From positions 8,089 to 72,088 of the forward strand of contig UQAQ01000012.1 of NCBI GenBank assembly GCA_900539115.1: a stretch of DNA of 64,000 bases, read 5' to 3'. Both the position numbers and the translations under genes were made by a program. A model generated the notes under the pieces. It had not been told where the DNA came from. It saw only the letters and a list, made by a program, of their open reading frames with translations, and searched no databases. Source of the DNA: an uncultured Roseburia sp. (GTDB lineage Bacteria; Bacillota; Clostridia; Lachnospirales; Lachnospiraceae). Shown piece after piece: positions 25,541 through 35,465 of this stretch. Every line of letters starts with the position of its first letter. The stretch's first letter is position 1.

Positions 25541-28500
25541 TTACGCCATAAAATCCAGCAACGACATCTGGTCTGTCTCCGGAAGATCTCCCAAAATTCC
25601 CATCTCCGCCATTTTTTCCACAACGGTTCCGGAAATTTTTGCACGTAATTTGAAATTCTCACGGGAAGAAAACGGTCCGTGTTTTGCCGCTTCAACGACA
25701 CCTTCGGCCGCTTTACCACCCATTCCGTCGATTGTACTGAGTGCCGGCATCAATTTTCCGTCAATAACCTGAAAATGATTGGCTTTCGCACGAAAAATAT
25801 CGATTGGCATAAATTCAAAACCTCTCGCATACATCTCCTGTACAATCTTCATATCATTATAACTATCCTGTTCTTTTTTGGACAATTCGTTATAACGTTT
25901 CTTGTAATCGCGCATTGTGGTTTCCAGTTTTTCCCTGCCCTGGCACATCAGCTGATAATCAAACGCCTTCGCACGGATACTGAAAAAGGCCGCGTAATAA
26001 GCAAGCGGATAAAATACTTTGAAATACGCGATACGAAATGCCATCATGACATAGGCAACAGCATGCGCTTTCGGGAACATGTATTTGATTCGTTTACAGG
26101 ATTCGATATACCAGTCCTCGACACCGGCTTCACGCATCGCCTTTTCCATATCTTCCGTAAGACCTTTTCCTTTACGGACACTTTCCATGATCTTAAAGGC
26201 AAGTCCATTTTCAACTCCGGTATGTATCAGATAGGTCATAATATCATCACGGGTACAAATGGCGGTAGAAAGTGTACAATTTCCTTCTTTAATGAAATAC
26301 TGGGCATTGTTCAGCCAAACGTCTGTACCATGTGACAATCCGGAAATACGCACCAGATCCGAAAAGTTCTTTGGTTTCGTGTCGCGAAGCATCTGCATAA
26401 CGAAATCCGTTCCAAATTCCGGAATACCGAGGCTTCCCAGATCACATCCCATCAAATCATCCGGGGTAACCCCCAGTGCTGAAGTATTGGCAAATAATGA
26501 CAAAACCTCCTGGTTGTCCAGAGAAATCGTTTTTGCATCAATTCCTGTCAGATCTTCGAGCATACGGATCATGGTCGGATCGTCGTGTCCGAGTATGTCA
26601 AGTTTCAATAAGTTATGGTCGATAGAATGGTAATCAAAATGCGTCGTAATAATCGGTGTATTTTGATCATTTGCCGGATGCTGCACCGGTGTAAACGTGT
26701 ATATTTCCCATCCAAACGGAAGTACAATGATTCCACCCGGATGCTGTCCGGTCGAACGGCGGATTCCTACGCAGCCCTCAATGATTCGCTCAATCTCCTC
26801 ATTCCGCTTATGCTGTCCACGTTCTTCAAAATAGTTTTTAACATATCCATACGCCGTTTTATCTGCCAATGTCGCGATTGTTCCGGCTCGGAAAGTCTGA
26901 CCGGCCCCGAAAATAACCTCCGTGTATGCATGTGCCTTACTCTGATATTCTCCGGAGAAATTCAGGTCGATATCCGGCTCTTTGTCGCCGTAAAATCCAA
27001 GGAATGTTTCAAATGGAATATCATGTCCTTCTTGAATCAGCTGTTCGCCGCAATTTGGACACTTCTTCGGCGGCATATCACATCCGGAACTCCCGGCATA
27101 TTTTTTTACCTCCTCCGAATCAAAATCCACATAATGGCATTTTTTACAATAATAATGTGCCGGCAAAGGATTTACCTCCGTGATACCGGACATTGTCGCT
27201 ACAAACGACGATCCTACCGATCCACGCGACCCTACCAGATACCCATCTTCATTTGATTTCCACACCAGTTTCTGCGCGATAATATACATTACGGCAAATC
27301 CATTTTTGATGATGGAATCCAATTCATGATCCAAGCGATTCTTAACCTGCGGCGGCAAAGGATCCCCGTACATACTGATTGCTTTATTATAACAAATGTT
27401 TGTCAGTGTCTCATCCGACTTCGGAATGACCGGCGGACACTTGTCCGGATATACCGGTGACATTTTCTCTATCCGGTCTGCGATCAAATTCGTATTCGTA
27501 ACGACAACTTCAAAGGCTTTTTCTTCTCCAAGATAAGAAAATTCTTCCAGCATTTCTTCCGTAGTCCGGAGAAAAAGCGGCGGCTGATCATCCGCATCTT
27601 TCATCTTTTTGCCGGCAAATATGATCTTGCGGTAAATTTCATCTTCCGGATCCAGAAAATGAACATCGCAGGTCGCACAAACCGGTTTATTGTATTTTTC
27701 ACCAAGCGCTACAATTTTTCGGTTCATATCTTTCAGATCATCAAAACTGTGAATATTTTCCACACGTTCGCTCTCGATCATAAACTTATTATTTCCGATC
27801 GGCTGGATTTCCAGATAGTCGTAAAATTCCACCAGTTCTTTGATCCGGCTTTCCGGCGCCTCATCCAAAAGCGCACGGTATAATTCTCCGGCTTCGCAGG
27901 CAGACCCGATAATCAGTCCGTCACGGTATTTTAAAAACATACTTTTCGGCACTCTCGGTTTCCGATAAAAATAATCAAGATGTCCCATGGAAACCAGACG
28001 GTAAAGGTTAATTCTTCCCGTCTCATTTGCCGCCAGAATAATAGCGTGAAAATACGGTTTCTTCTTTACGATATCCGCGGAACCATTGGCAAAATCTGCC
28101 ACTTCTTTCAACGTATGAAGCCCTTTTTCTTCTAACATTTCCACAAATTTTTCGAAAATTTCCGCCGTTGCCCCCGCATCATCTACCGCGCGGTGGTGAT
28201 TTTCCAAGGAAATTTTCAATTTCTTTGCGATATTATCCAATTTATATTTAGCAAGTTCCGGAAAAAGCACTCGGGCAAGTCCCACCGTATCCACAACGGT
28301 AAAATCTGTTTCGATTCCCTGTTCTTTTGCTTTCTGACGGATAAATCCATGGTCAAACCCTGCATTATGAGCAACCAATGCATTGTCACCGATAAATTTC
28401 AGAAAATCCGGAAGAACTTTTTCGATAACCGGCGCATCTTTCACCATGTCATCCGTAATGGAAGTAAGTTCCGTGATCCGCTCCGGGATTTTCCTCTCCG

Positions 28501-29905
28501 GATTCACAAACGTACTGTATTTTTCACTAATTTTTCCATTTTTTACGCGAACCGCACCAATTTCGATAATTTTATCGTGTTCGGAGGAAAAACCTGTCGT
28601 CTCAAGGTCAAAGACGACGTACTCATCCCGCAGACTCTGCCCTTTTTCGTTTTCGACAGCAAGGTCATTCAGGTCATCAACAAGATATGCCTCGCAGCCA
28701 TAAATTACTTTGAACGGATCATCTTCCGGAAGTTTCAGGCCCTCCAACGCATGATTGGCATCCGGAAACGCCTGTACAACGCCGTGGTCCGTAATGGCCA
28801 CTGCCGGATGCCCCCACTCGTGAGCCCGGCGTACCAGCTGATCCACATGGGTAATACCATCCATATCACTCATCTGCGTATGGGCATGAAGTTCCACTCG
28901 CTTCACCGGTGCATGATCTTCTCTTCCGACACGGAATCCCTCAATCTCTTTCATTCCCATAATACTTCCGATTCGGATTTCCTTATCATAAGAATCAAGA
29001 CTTGCAACTCCCTTTACGCGGATGAAATTTCCTTTTTTTACCATATCAAAGAAATTTGTCTCCGTGATCTGCTCATTTTTAATAAATACTTTACAGACAA
29101 TCGTGTCGGTGTAATCCGTGATCGCGAAAGTGACAATCTGCTTCTCACCCTTGATCTCGCGGCTTTCCACATTTCGTATCATACCATCGATTACGACTTC
29201 CCCGATCTCATCCTGAATCTCTTTGATCGGCACAATAGTTCCCTCGCAATTGCGGCCATAAAAGACATCGACATCCCGCATATTTTTTTTACGGTACACA
29301 TTCTTTTTCAGTTCCCGTTTGATTCTTGGTACCTCCGGCTCCTCTTTTTTCGGAGTTTCCGGACGTCTCATAACAAATGTCTCCGTCTCTTCCATTTTCT
29401 TTCGTTCGTATTCTTTGAAACGGAATTCTATCGTAATATCCTTTCCAAATCGCGTTAAAAATAAGGCGTGGAACCAATCCTGCACCTGTTCCGCACGCCT
29501 TCTTGCCAAAAACGAATCCCCACATGTAATGTACAGAGAATCTCCCTCACATTCAAACGGTTCTTCACAAAATTCAATGGCATCTACATAATCAATCTCC
29601 CGGAGTTCCTGTTTGATATCCGGCTCCGTCCGCTCTAAAATCTGTGAAAGGGTAAGTTTTCCAAGATCCGGATACTGCATCTGTATCTGCGGATGAAATC
29701 CCATCGGTCGGAAAATCTGCTTATATAATTGCTGCTCCATCTGATGAATCACGCGGTATGGCATCCACTCCCCGTTCTGGCAGTACACAAATACCATATT
29801 TTTCGACCGGGAAGCGCTGATGCGCTCTACCATCACCGACTCATATGTCGTTTTCAATTTATCTTTACAATCAAGTTTTGAAAATGCACTCAAAAACTTT
29901 TCCAT
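25541..29905 (-). CDS. polC: DNA polymerase III PolC-type, alpha subunit with proofreading exonuclease
   Basis: 1454 residues from the ATG at 29905, which has GGAGAGGG upstream; a longer frame would run into ispG. Order of parts: N-terminal domains, an OB fold (about 225-310), a PHP domain starting at HAHTQMSDMDG, and a DEDD exonuclease inserted in the PHP (VFDLETTGFSSEHD with the catalytic Asp and Glu, and HNAGFDHGF). The polymerase core with a Cys-rich zinc site (CKKCHY and CPNCGEQ) and a C-terminal helix-hairpin-helix region follow. This is the essential leading-strand replicase of low-GC Firmicutes. It ends the rpsB-to-polC block. Confidence 0.97.
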   Translation of the reverse strand: MEKFLSAFSKLDCKDKLKTTYESVMVERISASRSKNMVFVYCQNGEWMPYRVIHQMEQQLYKQIFRPMGFHPQIQMQYPDLGKLTLSQILERTEPDIKQELREIDYVDAIEFCEEPFECEGDSLYITCGDSFLARRRAEQVQDWFHALFLTRFGKDITIEFRFKEYERKKMEETETFVMRRPETPKKEEPEVPRIKRELKKNVYRKKNMRDVDVFYGRNCEGTIVPIKEIQDEIGEVVIDGMIRNVESREIKGEKQIVTFAITDYTDTIVCKVFIKNEQITETNFFDMVKKGNFIRVKGVASLDSYDKEIRIGSIMGMKEIEGFRVGREDHAPVKRVELHAHTQMSDMDGITHVDQLVRRAHEWGHPAVAITDHGVVQAFPDANHALEGLKLPEDDPFKVIYGCEAYLVDDLNDLAVENEKGQSLRDEYVVFDLETTGFSSEHDKIIEIGAVRVKNGKISEKYSTFVNPERKIPERITELTSITDDMVKDAPVIEKVLPDFLKFIGDNALVAHNAGFDHGFIRQKAKEQGIETDFTVVDTVGLARVLFPELAKYKLDNIAKKLKISLENHHRAVDDAGATAEIFEKFVEMLEEKGLHTLKEVADFANGSADIVKKKPYFHAIILAANETGRINLYRLVSMGHLDYFYRKPRVPKSMFLKYRDGLIIGSACEAGELYRALLDEAPESRIKELVEFYDYLEIQPIGNNKFMIESERVENIHSFDDLKDMNRKIVALGEKYNKPVCATCDVHFLDPEDEIYRKIIFAGKKMKDADDQPPLFLRTTEEMLEEFSYLGEEKAFEVVVTNTNLIADRIEKMSPVYPDKCPPVIPKSDETLTNICYNKAISMYGDPLPPQVKNRLDHELDSIIKNGFAVMYIIAQKLVWKSNEDGYLVGSRGSVGSSFVATMSGITEVNPLPAHYYCKKCHYVDFDSEEVKKYAGSSGCDMPPKKCPNCGEQLIQEGHDIPFETFLGFYGDKEPDIDLNFSGEYQSKAHAYTEVIFGAGQTFRAGTIATLADKTAYGYVKNYFEERGQHKRNEEIERIIEGCVGIRRSTGQHPGGIIVLPFGWEIYTFTPVQHPANDQNTPIITTHFDYHSIDHNLLKLDILGHDDPTMIRMLEDLTGIDAKTISLDNQEVLSLFANTSALGVTPDDLMGCDLGSLGIPEFGTDFVMQMLRDTKPKNFSDLVRISGLSHGTDVWLNNAQYFIKEGNCTLSTAICTRDDIMTYLIHTGVENGLAFKIMESVRKGKGLTEDMEKAMREAGVEDWYIESCKRIKYMFPKAHAVAYVMMAFRIAYFKVFYPLAYYAAFFSIRAKAFDYQLMCQGREKLETTMRDYKKRYNELSKKEQDSYNDMKIVQEMYARGFEFMPIDIFRAKANHFQVIDGKLMPALSTIDGMGGKAAEGVVEAAKHGPFSSRENFKLRAKISGTVVEKMAEMGILGDLPETDQMSLLDFMA

Positions 29906-29939
29906 CGTTCCCTCTCCTATCCATCTGAATAATTGGAAT

Positions 29940-30989
29940 TTATTTCCAGTTTTCAAGTTCTTCCCGTAATGCATCTAACAATTCGGATTCCGGCATTTTA
30001 CGGACAATTTCTCCTTTTTTGATCAAAAGTCCTTCGCCCTTTCCGCCTGCAATTCCGATATCGGCTTCTCTCGCCTCACCGGGACCGTTTACAACACAAC
30101 CCATGACTGCCACTTTCAGATCAAGATCAAAATCCGCGACCATTTTTTCTACTTTTGTAGCAAGTCCGATCAGATCAATCTGGGTACGTCCGCAAGTTGG
30201 ACAGGAAACGACACTGATACCACCCTTTTTCAAGCCGAGTGATTTTAAGATTACATTGGCCGCCCGAACTTCCTCCACCGGATCTCCGGTCAGGGAAACA
30301 CGAATCGTATCTCCAATTCCCTGATACAAAATATTTCCGATACCAACTGCCGATTTCAATCCACCGGTAAACACCGTTCCGGATTCTGTAATACCTACAT
30401 GCAGCGGATAATCGGTCTTTTCACGGATGCACTCATGCGCTTTAATTCCATTTAATACATCAGAGGACTTAATGCTGATGACAAGATTTTCATATCCCAT
30501 ATCTTCAATGATATGCACCTTATCCAAAGCACTCTCCACAAGTGCTTCCGGTGTCACACCACCATATTTTTCCAATAAATGTTTTTCCAGTGAGCCGCTG
30601 TTTACTCCGACACGGATTGGCACCGCATATTCTTTGCAGGTGTCAACTACCGCCTGAATGCGCGATCTGTCGCCAATATTTCCGGGATTGATACGGATTT
30701 TATCTGCCCCATTTTTCACCGCTTCGATGGCCAGCCGGTAATCAAAATGAATATCGGCCACAAGCGGAATCGAAATCTGTTTTTTAATCTCGGAAATCGC
30801 TTTCGCTGCCTCCATCGTCGGCACTGCCACACGGATAATGTCACACCCTGCCACTGTCAGCTCACGGATCTGGCGCACCGTCGCTTCCACATCCTCTGTC
30901 TTTGTATTTGTCATTGACTGAATGGCGATTGGATGATCTCCTCCGATCGTCACAGAGCCAATTTGGATCTCTCTCGTTTTCATCCGCAT
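29940..30989 (-). CDS. ispG: 4-hydroxy-3-methylbut-2-enyl diphosphate synthase (flavodoxin)
   Basis: 349 residues from the ATG at 30989 (AAGG 8 bases before; the GTG at 30998 is less likely). TIM-barrel motifs include IQSMTNTKTEDVEATV and NPGNIGDRSRI. The iron-sulfur cluster ligands are CPTCGRTQ and MGCVVNGPGEARE. IspG converts MEcPP to HMBPP in the MEP isoprenoid pathway. It lies between rseP and polC, where Bacillus has proS, and only a few genes from dxr of the same pathway. Confidence 0.96.
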   Translation of the reverse strand: MRMKTREIQIGSVTIGGDHPIAIQSMTNTKTEDVEATVRQIRELTVAGCDIIRVAVPTMEAAKAISEIKKQISIPLVADIHFDYRLAIEAVKNGADKIRINPGNIGDRSRIQAVVDTCKEYAVPIRVGVNSGSLEKHLLEKYGGVTPEALVESALDKVHIIEDMGYENLVISIKSSDVLNGIKAHECIREKTDYPLHVGITESGTVFTGGLKSAVGIGNILYQGIGDTIRVSLTGDPVEEVRAANVILKSLGLKKGGISVVSCPTCGRTQIDLIGLATKVEKMVADFDLDLKVAVMGCVVNGPGEAREADIGIAGGKGEGLLIKKGEIVRKMPESELLDALREELENWK

Positions 30990-31003
30990 AGTCTGCACCT
31001 TCT

Positions 31004-32128
31004 TTAATGAATTATTTTCAAAATATCGTTGGCCAGAATCACTACCATAAGTCCCATCAGCAGCATAAATCCACCAACATTGACGTAATTTTCAAATTTT
31101 TCCGGCAATGGTTTCCGGCGAATCCCCTCAATAATCAAAAACAGCAGTCGTCCACCGTCCAACGCCGGGATTGGCAATAAGTTCATCACACCAAGGTTTG
31201 CCGTCAGCATAATACCAAAACTCAAAATATTTAAAATGACGTATTTGATACCGTCTGCCTTACTTTCCTGCACTACATTGCCGACCGCCTGCACAATTCC
31301 GACCGGACCGGATACATCTTTGGCGCTTACGCGGCCTTTGATCATCTGTCCCAGACTTTCCACGGTCGTACAGATCCAGAATTTCACTTCGTATGCAGAG
31401 TATTTGATCAAGTTCAAACCACCGATCCGCTCTCTCGTACCATAAGCAAATCCCATGCGGTAACTTTCATTTCCTTTGTCATCCTTTACCAGTTTTGGGG
31501 TTACCGTCTGTGTAATCTCTTGTCCGTTTCGATCCATTGTGATCGTGACCGGTGCATCGGAAAGCGGATGGAACATCAGATAATAACTGAGTTCACGATT
31601 GACAACAATATGCTTGCCATCAAATTCTTTTATGACATCACCATCCTGGAATCCCGCTTCTGCCATCGGCATTCCCGCCTCAAGATTTGAAATTTCTGCC
31701 TTATCATAACCAGCCATTCCAAGAAGAATCAATGCCAGAACAAAGGCAAGGATAAAATTGAAAAACGGACCGGCAAAAATGACTGCCATACGCGCAAGAA
31801 CACTCTTTTTCCCAAACGCGCGGTCATCCTCAATATTTTCCATTTCGCCAAGCATCATACAAGAGCCGCCAAATGGAAGGATTTTCCAGGAATACAGCGT
31901 ATGGTCTTTAAATTCTTCATGCTCTTCAAAATAATTGGTAGAACCAAAAAACTTTACACGATTTCCCTTGTCTGTTTTTGCAAAAGAAATGATTCGCGGC
32001 CCCATTCCCAAGGAGAACTCGATCACACCGACTTTATTTGCTTTTGCCACTAAAAAATGTCCCAATTCATGGAATAATATAATCGCGCTAAACAAAAGAA
32101 TGGCGATTAAAATATTACTGATTCCCAT
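31004..32128 (-). CDS. rseP: Site-2 intramembrane metalloprotease RseP/RasP
   Basis: 374 residues from the ATG at 32128, which has GAGG six bases upstream. The zinc motif HELGHF lies in the first transmembrane helix, and the third ligand is in NLLPIPALDGGRL near the C-terminus. A PDZ domain occupies about residues 150-240. Four membrane helices are predicted. The family cleaves membrane-embedded anti-sigma factors and remnant signal peptides. It lies between dxr and ispG, as in the Bacillus dxr-rasP order. Confidence 0.94.
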   Translation of the reverse strand: MGISNILIAILLFSAIILFHELGHFLVAKANKVGVIEFSLGMGPRIISFAKTDKGNRVKFFGSTNYFEEHEEFKDHTLYSWKILPFGGSCMMLGEMENIEDDRAFGKKSVLARMAVIFAGPFFNFILAFVLALILLGMAGYDKAEISNLEAGMPMAEAGFQDGDVIKEFDGKHIVVNRELSYYLMFHPLSDAPVTITMDRNGQEITQTVTPKLVKDDKGNESYRMGFAYGTRERIGGLNLIKYSAYEVKFWICTTVESLGQMIKGRVSAKDVSGPVGIVQAVGNVVQESKADGIKYVILNILSFGIMLTANLGVMNLLPIPALDGGRLLFLIIEGIRRKPLPEKFENYVNVGGFMLLMGLMVVILANDILKIIH

Positions 32129-32145
32129 AGTCAACCTCATTTCTA

Positions 32146-33312
32146 TTATTTGATAATATTACGATCCTTTTCTAACAAAGTATATGTCTCCTGCTCTGTT
32201 TTCAGTATCTCTTCCAAGGACGGATTCTGTATAACCGAATGATGGTCCATCGCATACTCGATCCACCGGTAAATATCCGTAAAAAAGATTTCACGGTTTA
32301 AAAATTTTGCTACCGCATATTCATTGGCTGCATTCATTACGGTCGTCATCGAACCACCTCTGCGGAATGCCTCCGAAGCCAGTTCAATCCCGCGGAGTGC
32401 CGGATTTGGCTTTGCAAAATGGATGCTCTTGAGCTGTTCAAACTTCAGACGTTCGCCGCCAAGAAAGGCACGCTTTGGATAAAACATAGCATATTGAATT
32501 GGCAATTTCATGTCAGGGGTTCCCATCTGCGCAATGACAGCGCCATCCTGAAACTGTACCATCGAATGGATCACACTGTCCGGCTGCACCAGAACATGGA
32601 TCTTTTCAATCGGCACCTGAAACAACCAGCAGGCTTCGATGATCTCCAATCCCTTATTGATCATGGTAGCAGAATCAATGGTAATTTTTTTCCCCATTGA
32701 CCAATTCGGATGTGCCAATGCCTGATCTACGGTCACATCCGTAAGCTGTTCTGCCGTGAGATCACGAAATGGTCCGCCCGATGCTGTCAACAAAATCTCT
32801 TCGATTTCATCATGGGTAGCACTTTGCAGGCATTGAAAAATGGCGGAATGTTCACTGTCAACCGGATACAGATTTACCTCGTATCTGTTTTTATAATCCA
32901 TGATCAAATGCCCCGCCGTCACTAATGTTTCTTTATTTGCAAGTGCAATATCTTTTTTCTTTTCAATCGCTTTGATCACCGGCTGCAGTCCAATCATACC
33001 AACCATCGCAGCCACCACGAGATCTACTTCTTCGTGTGTGGCGCAGGCAACAAAGCCATCCATTTCCGCTGTGATTTCCGGTTTTTCAATTCCCTTTTCT
33101 TGCAATCTCTGCTCTAATTTTTTTTTACCTTCTCCGGATTTTACAGCTACAATCTGCGGATGAAATTCTGCAATCTGCTCCGCCAGCAGTGTAATATTAT
33201 CCCCTGCTGTAAGGGCCGTTACCTGAAACTCGGACCGGTTTCCCCGAACCACTTCCAGAGTCTGCGTTCCAATAGACCCGGTCGAACCAAGAATACACAG
33301 TCGCTTCATCAT
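32146..33312 (-). CDS. dxr: 1-deoxy-D-xylulose 5-phosphate reductoisomerase
   Basis: 388 residues. The NADPH-binding start is LGSTGSIGTQTLEVV. LANKETLVTAGHL and PVDSEHSAIFQCL hold metal and substrate ligands, followed by LTASGGPFR and the SMGKKITIDSATMINKGLE signature. The enzyme makes MEP from DXP, the first committed step of the non-mevalonate pathway. GGAGG precedes two adjacent ATGs (33312 and 33309); either may be used. It lies between cdsA and rseP. Confidence 0.97.
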   Translation of the reverse strand: MMKRLCILGSTGSIGTQTLEVVRGNRSEFQVTALTAGDNITLLAEQIAEFHPQIVAVKSGEGKKKLEQRLQEKGIEKPEITAEMDGFVACATHEEVDLVVAAMVGMIGLQPVIKAIEKKKDIALANKETLVTAGHLIMDYKNRYEVNLYPVDSEHSAIFQCLQSATHDEIEEILLTASGGPFRDLTAEQLTDVTVDQALAHPNWSMGKKITIDSATMINKGLEIIEACWLFQVPIEKIHVLVQPDSVIHSMVQFQDGAVIAQMGTPDMKLPIQYAMFYPKRAFLGGERLKFEQLKSIHFAKPNPALRGIELASEAFRRGGSMTTVMNAANEYAVAKFLNREIFFTDIYRWIEYAMDHHSVIQNPSLEEILKTEQETYTLLEKDRNIIK

Positions 33313-33327
33313 TTTTTCCTCCCTTGT

Positions 33328-34134
33328 TTAAGCAATAAATAATTGTATCATATAATATACTAACGGTGCGGTAAAAAGAATACTGTCAAAGCGATCCATG
33401 ATCCCTCCATGTCCCGGAATCAGATTGCTGTAATCTTTAATACCATAATTTCTCTTAATTGCGGATGCTGCCAGGTCGCCGATCTGGGAAACGATGGAGC
33501 AAACGGCTCCGCATATCAGCAAAAGGATGTGTACATTTACACCAAACAGTGTATCCACTCCTTCCGGAAGGAAAAAGGAATATACCAAAGCAAGCACTGC
33601 TGTCCCCAACACGCCGCCCACACATCCTTCGATGGTTTTCTTCGGACTCAGTTCAGAAAAATGGTGTCTGCCAATGAGCATCCCGGTAAGATATGCAAAC
33701 GTGTCCGATCCGGATGCCCCAATGATAATCAGCCACACGAACCAGTTGCCATACGGAAGTTCACGGGTCTGATATACAAAAGAGATCAATACAGCCACAT
33801 AGACCATCGGCAAAAATGCCAGTCCGACTTGTTTGGCATCATATTTGGGATAGGAAAATACATAACTCGTTAAAAGCAGAATCAGCATAAGCACGATCCA
33901 AAGGGTAAAATACTGCTGTTTTTCCAAATATAGCATGACATAATAACTAGCAGTGGCGATATAACTTACTGCCCCCAATGGGGTTTTATGCAGGGAATCG
34001 ACTTTTAATATTTCATACGTACCTCCGATTGATACGACAGCACTGGCTGCCAGCAAAAAATCGCCTCCTGTTACAAGAGCGATTGCTGCAAATGCCAATA
34101 ATATGACTGCACTGATAAATCTCTTGACAAACAT
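33328..34134 (-). CDS. cdsA: Phosphatidate cytidylyltransferase
   Basis: 268 residues with about seven or eight transmembrane helices. The family signature is at the C-terminal end (KRNYGIKDYSNLIPGHGGIMDRFDS). The enzyme makes CDP-diacylglycerol from phosphatidic acid and CTP, the branch point of membrane phospholipid synthesis. It follows uppS by 21 bases and precedes dxr by 15, the standard frr-uppS-cdsA-dxr order. Confidence 0.95.
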   Translation of the reverse strand: MFVKRFISAVILLAFAAIALVTGGDFLLAASAVVSIGGTYEILKVDSLHKTPLGAVSYIATASYYVMLYLEKQQYFTLWIVLMLILLLTSYVFSYPKYDAKQVGLAFLPMVYVAVLISFVYQTRELPYGNWFVWLIIIGASGSDTFAYLTGMLIGRHHFSELSPKKTIEGCVGGVLGTAVLALVYSFFLPEGVDTLFGVNVHILLLICGAVCSIVSQIGDLAASAIKRNYGIKDYSNLIPGHGGIMDRFDSILFTAPLVYYMIQLFIA

Positions 34135-34155
34135 AATGAAACTCCATTCAACTCT

Positions 34156-34872
34156 TTATTTTACTCCGCCAAACCTGCGGTCTCTCTTGTTATAATAAGC
34201 AATTGCCTTTTCCAATTCTTTTTTATTGAAATCCGGCCAAAGCACATCCGTGAAGTAGAATTCGGTATATGCCAGCTGCCATAAAAGAAAGTTCGATAAA
34301 CGTTCTTCCCCGCTGGTGCGGATCAGCAGATCCGGATCCGGAATTCCTCTCGTATCCAACTGTGATGCAAATAATTCTTCGGTAATCTGTTCGGGATCTA
34401 AGTCTCCCTCTTTTGCTTCCTTCGCGACATTTCGAATTGCACGAAGCATCTCATCGCGACTTCCATAATTTAACGCCACCTGAAAATGCAGGCCGGTATT
34501 GTTTTTGGAAACTTCTTCCAATTCCAGGATGCTTTGCTTCAGATCCGCCTCTAACGGAGTAATATCACCGAGCACGCGAACACACATATTGTTCTTTGTA
34601 CTTCGTTTAATGCAGTCTTTCAAGTAACGGCGAAGCAGTTTCATAAGGGCATCTACTTCATCTTTCGGACGTTTCCAGTTTTCGGTTGAAAACGCATATA
34701 CTGTCAAATACTTAATTCCCAGATCCCAGGCATCTTCGCAAATCTGCTCAACGGTCTGGCTTCCCGCAACATGTCCTGCTTTTCTTGGAAGCAGACGCTT
34801 TTTTGCCCAACGTCCGTTTCCATCTAAAATAATCGCTACATGCTCCGGTACCTGTAACTTTGTCTCGCTCAT
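34156..34872 (-). CDS. uppS: Isoprenyl transferase (undecaprenyl diphosphate synthase)
   Basis: 238 residues from the ATG at 34872 (AAGGAG six bases before). The catalytic Asp17 is in ILDGNGRWAKKR, followed by GHVAGSQTVE, YAFSTENWKRP and RTSGEERLSNFLLWQLAYTE. It extends farnesyl diphosphate to C55 undecaprenyl diphosphate, the lipid carrier for peptidoglycan. It sits between frr and cdsA, next to the isoprenoid genes that feed it. Confidence 0.96.
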   Translation of the reverse strand: MSETKLQVPEHVAIILDGNGRWAKKRLLPRKAGHVAGSQTVEQICEDAWDLGIKYLTVYAFSTENWKRPKDEVDALMKLLRRYLKDCIKRSTKNNMCVRVLGDITPLEADLKQSILELEEVSKNNTGLHFQVALNYGSRDEMLRAIRNVAKEAKEGDLDPEQITEELFASQLDTRGIPDPDLLIRTSGEERLSNFLLWQLAYTEFYFTDVLWPDFNKKELEKAIAYYNKRDRRFGGVK

Positions 34873-34884
34873 AGACAACTCCTT

Positions 34885-35433
34885 TTATACCGTCATTACC
34901 TCTGCTGACTTTGCTTCTATAGCATCATCAATCTTTGCCACAAATTTATCTGTCAACTTCTGAATCTTATCTTCTAACTGCTTCTGCTCATCTTCCGAGA
35001 TCTCATTTGCCTTGTTTTCCTTTTTGATCGTATCATTGGCATCACGACGCACGTTACGGACAGCCACTTTGGCATTTTCGCCTTTTTTCTTTACGTCTTT
35101 TACCAACTCCTTACGACGATCTTCGGTAAGTTCCGGAAATACCAGACGAATCACTTTTCCATCGTTTGCCGGTGTCAATCCGATATCCGATGCAAGAATC
35201 GCTTTCTCGATATCTTTAATCAAACTTGCTTCCCATGGCTGAATCTGGATCATACGAGCTTCCGGTACAGAAATGTTTGCCACACTCTGCAAAGAAGATG
35301 GGGTTCCATAATAATCCACCTGAATTTTATCCAGAATATGTGGGTTTGCACGTCCTGCACGAATGGAAACATACTCTTCCTGCAGATTTGATAATGTCTT
35401 TTCCATTTTGTCTTCATATACTTTAATATCCAT
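34885..35433 (-). CDS. frr: Ribosome recycling factor
   Basis: 182 residues. The family start MDIKVYEDKMEKTL and the motifs SIRAGRANPHILDKI, PWEASLIKDIEKAI, SDIGLTPANDGKVIRL and PELTEDRRKELVKDVK are present. It splits post-termination ribosomes together with EF-G. It lies 32 bases after pyrH and 12 before uppS, the usual arrangement. Confidence 0.98.
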   Translation of the reverse strand: MDIKVYEDKMEKTLSNLQEEYVSIRAGRANPHILDKIQVDYYGTPSSLQSVANISVPEARMIQIQPWEASLIKDIEKAILASDIGLTPANDGKVIRLVFPELTEDRRKELVKDVKKKGENAKVAVRNVRRDANDTIKKENKANEISEDEQKQLEDKIQKLTDKFVAKIDDAIEAKSAEVMTV

Positions 35434-35465
35434 GATAATATCCTCTCTTTATCTGATTTTCTAAC

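Noticed and set aside
25679..27256. Two long plus-strand frames
   Set aside because: Antisense to polC, low codon plausibility and no start signals.
28193..29458. 421-codon open frame on the plus strand
   Set aside because: It lies fully antisense to polC, has no ribosome site and its protein has no domain; polC motifs fix the real frame.
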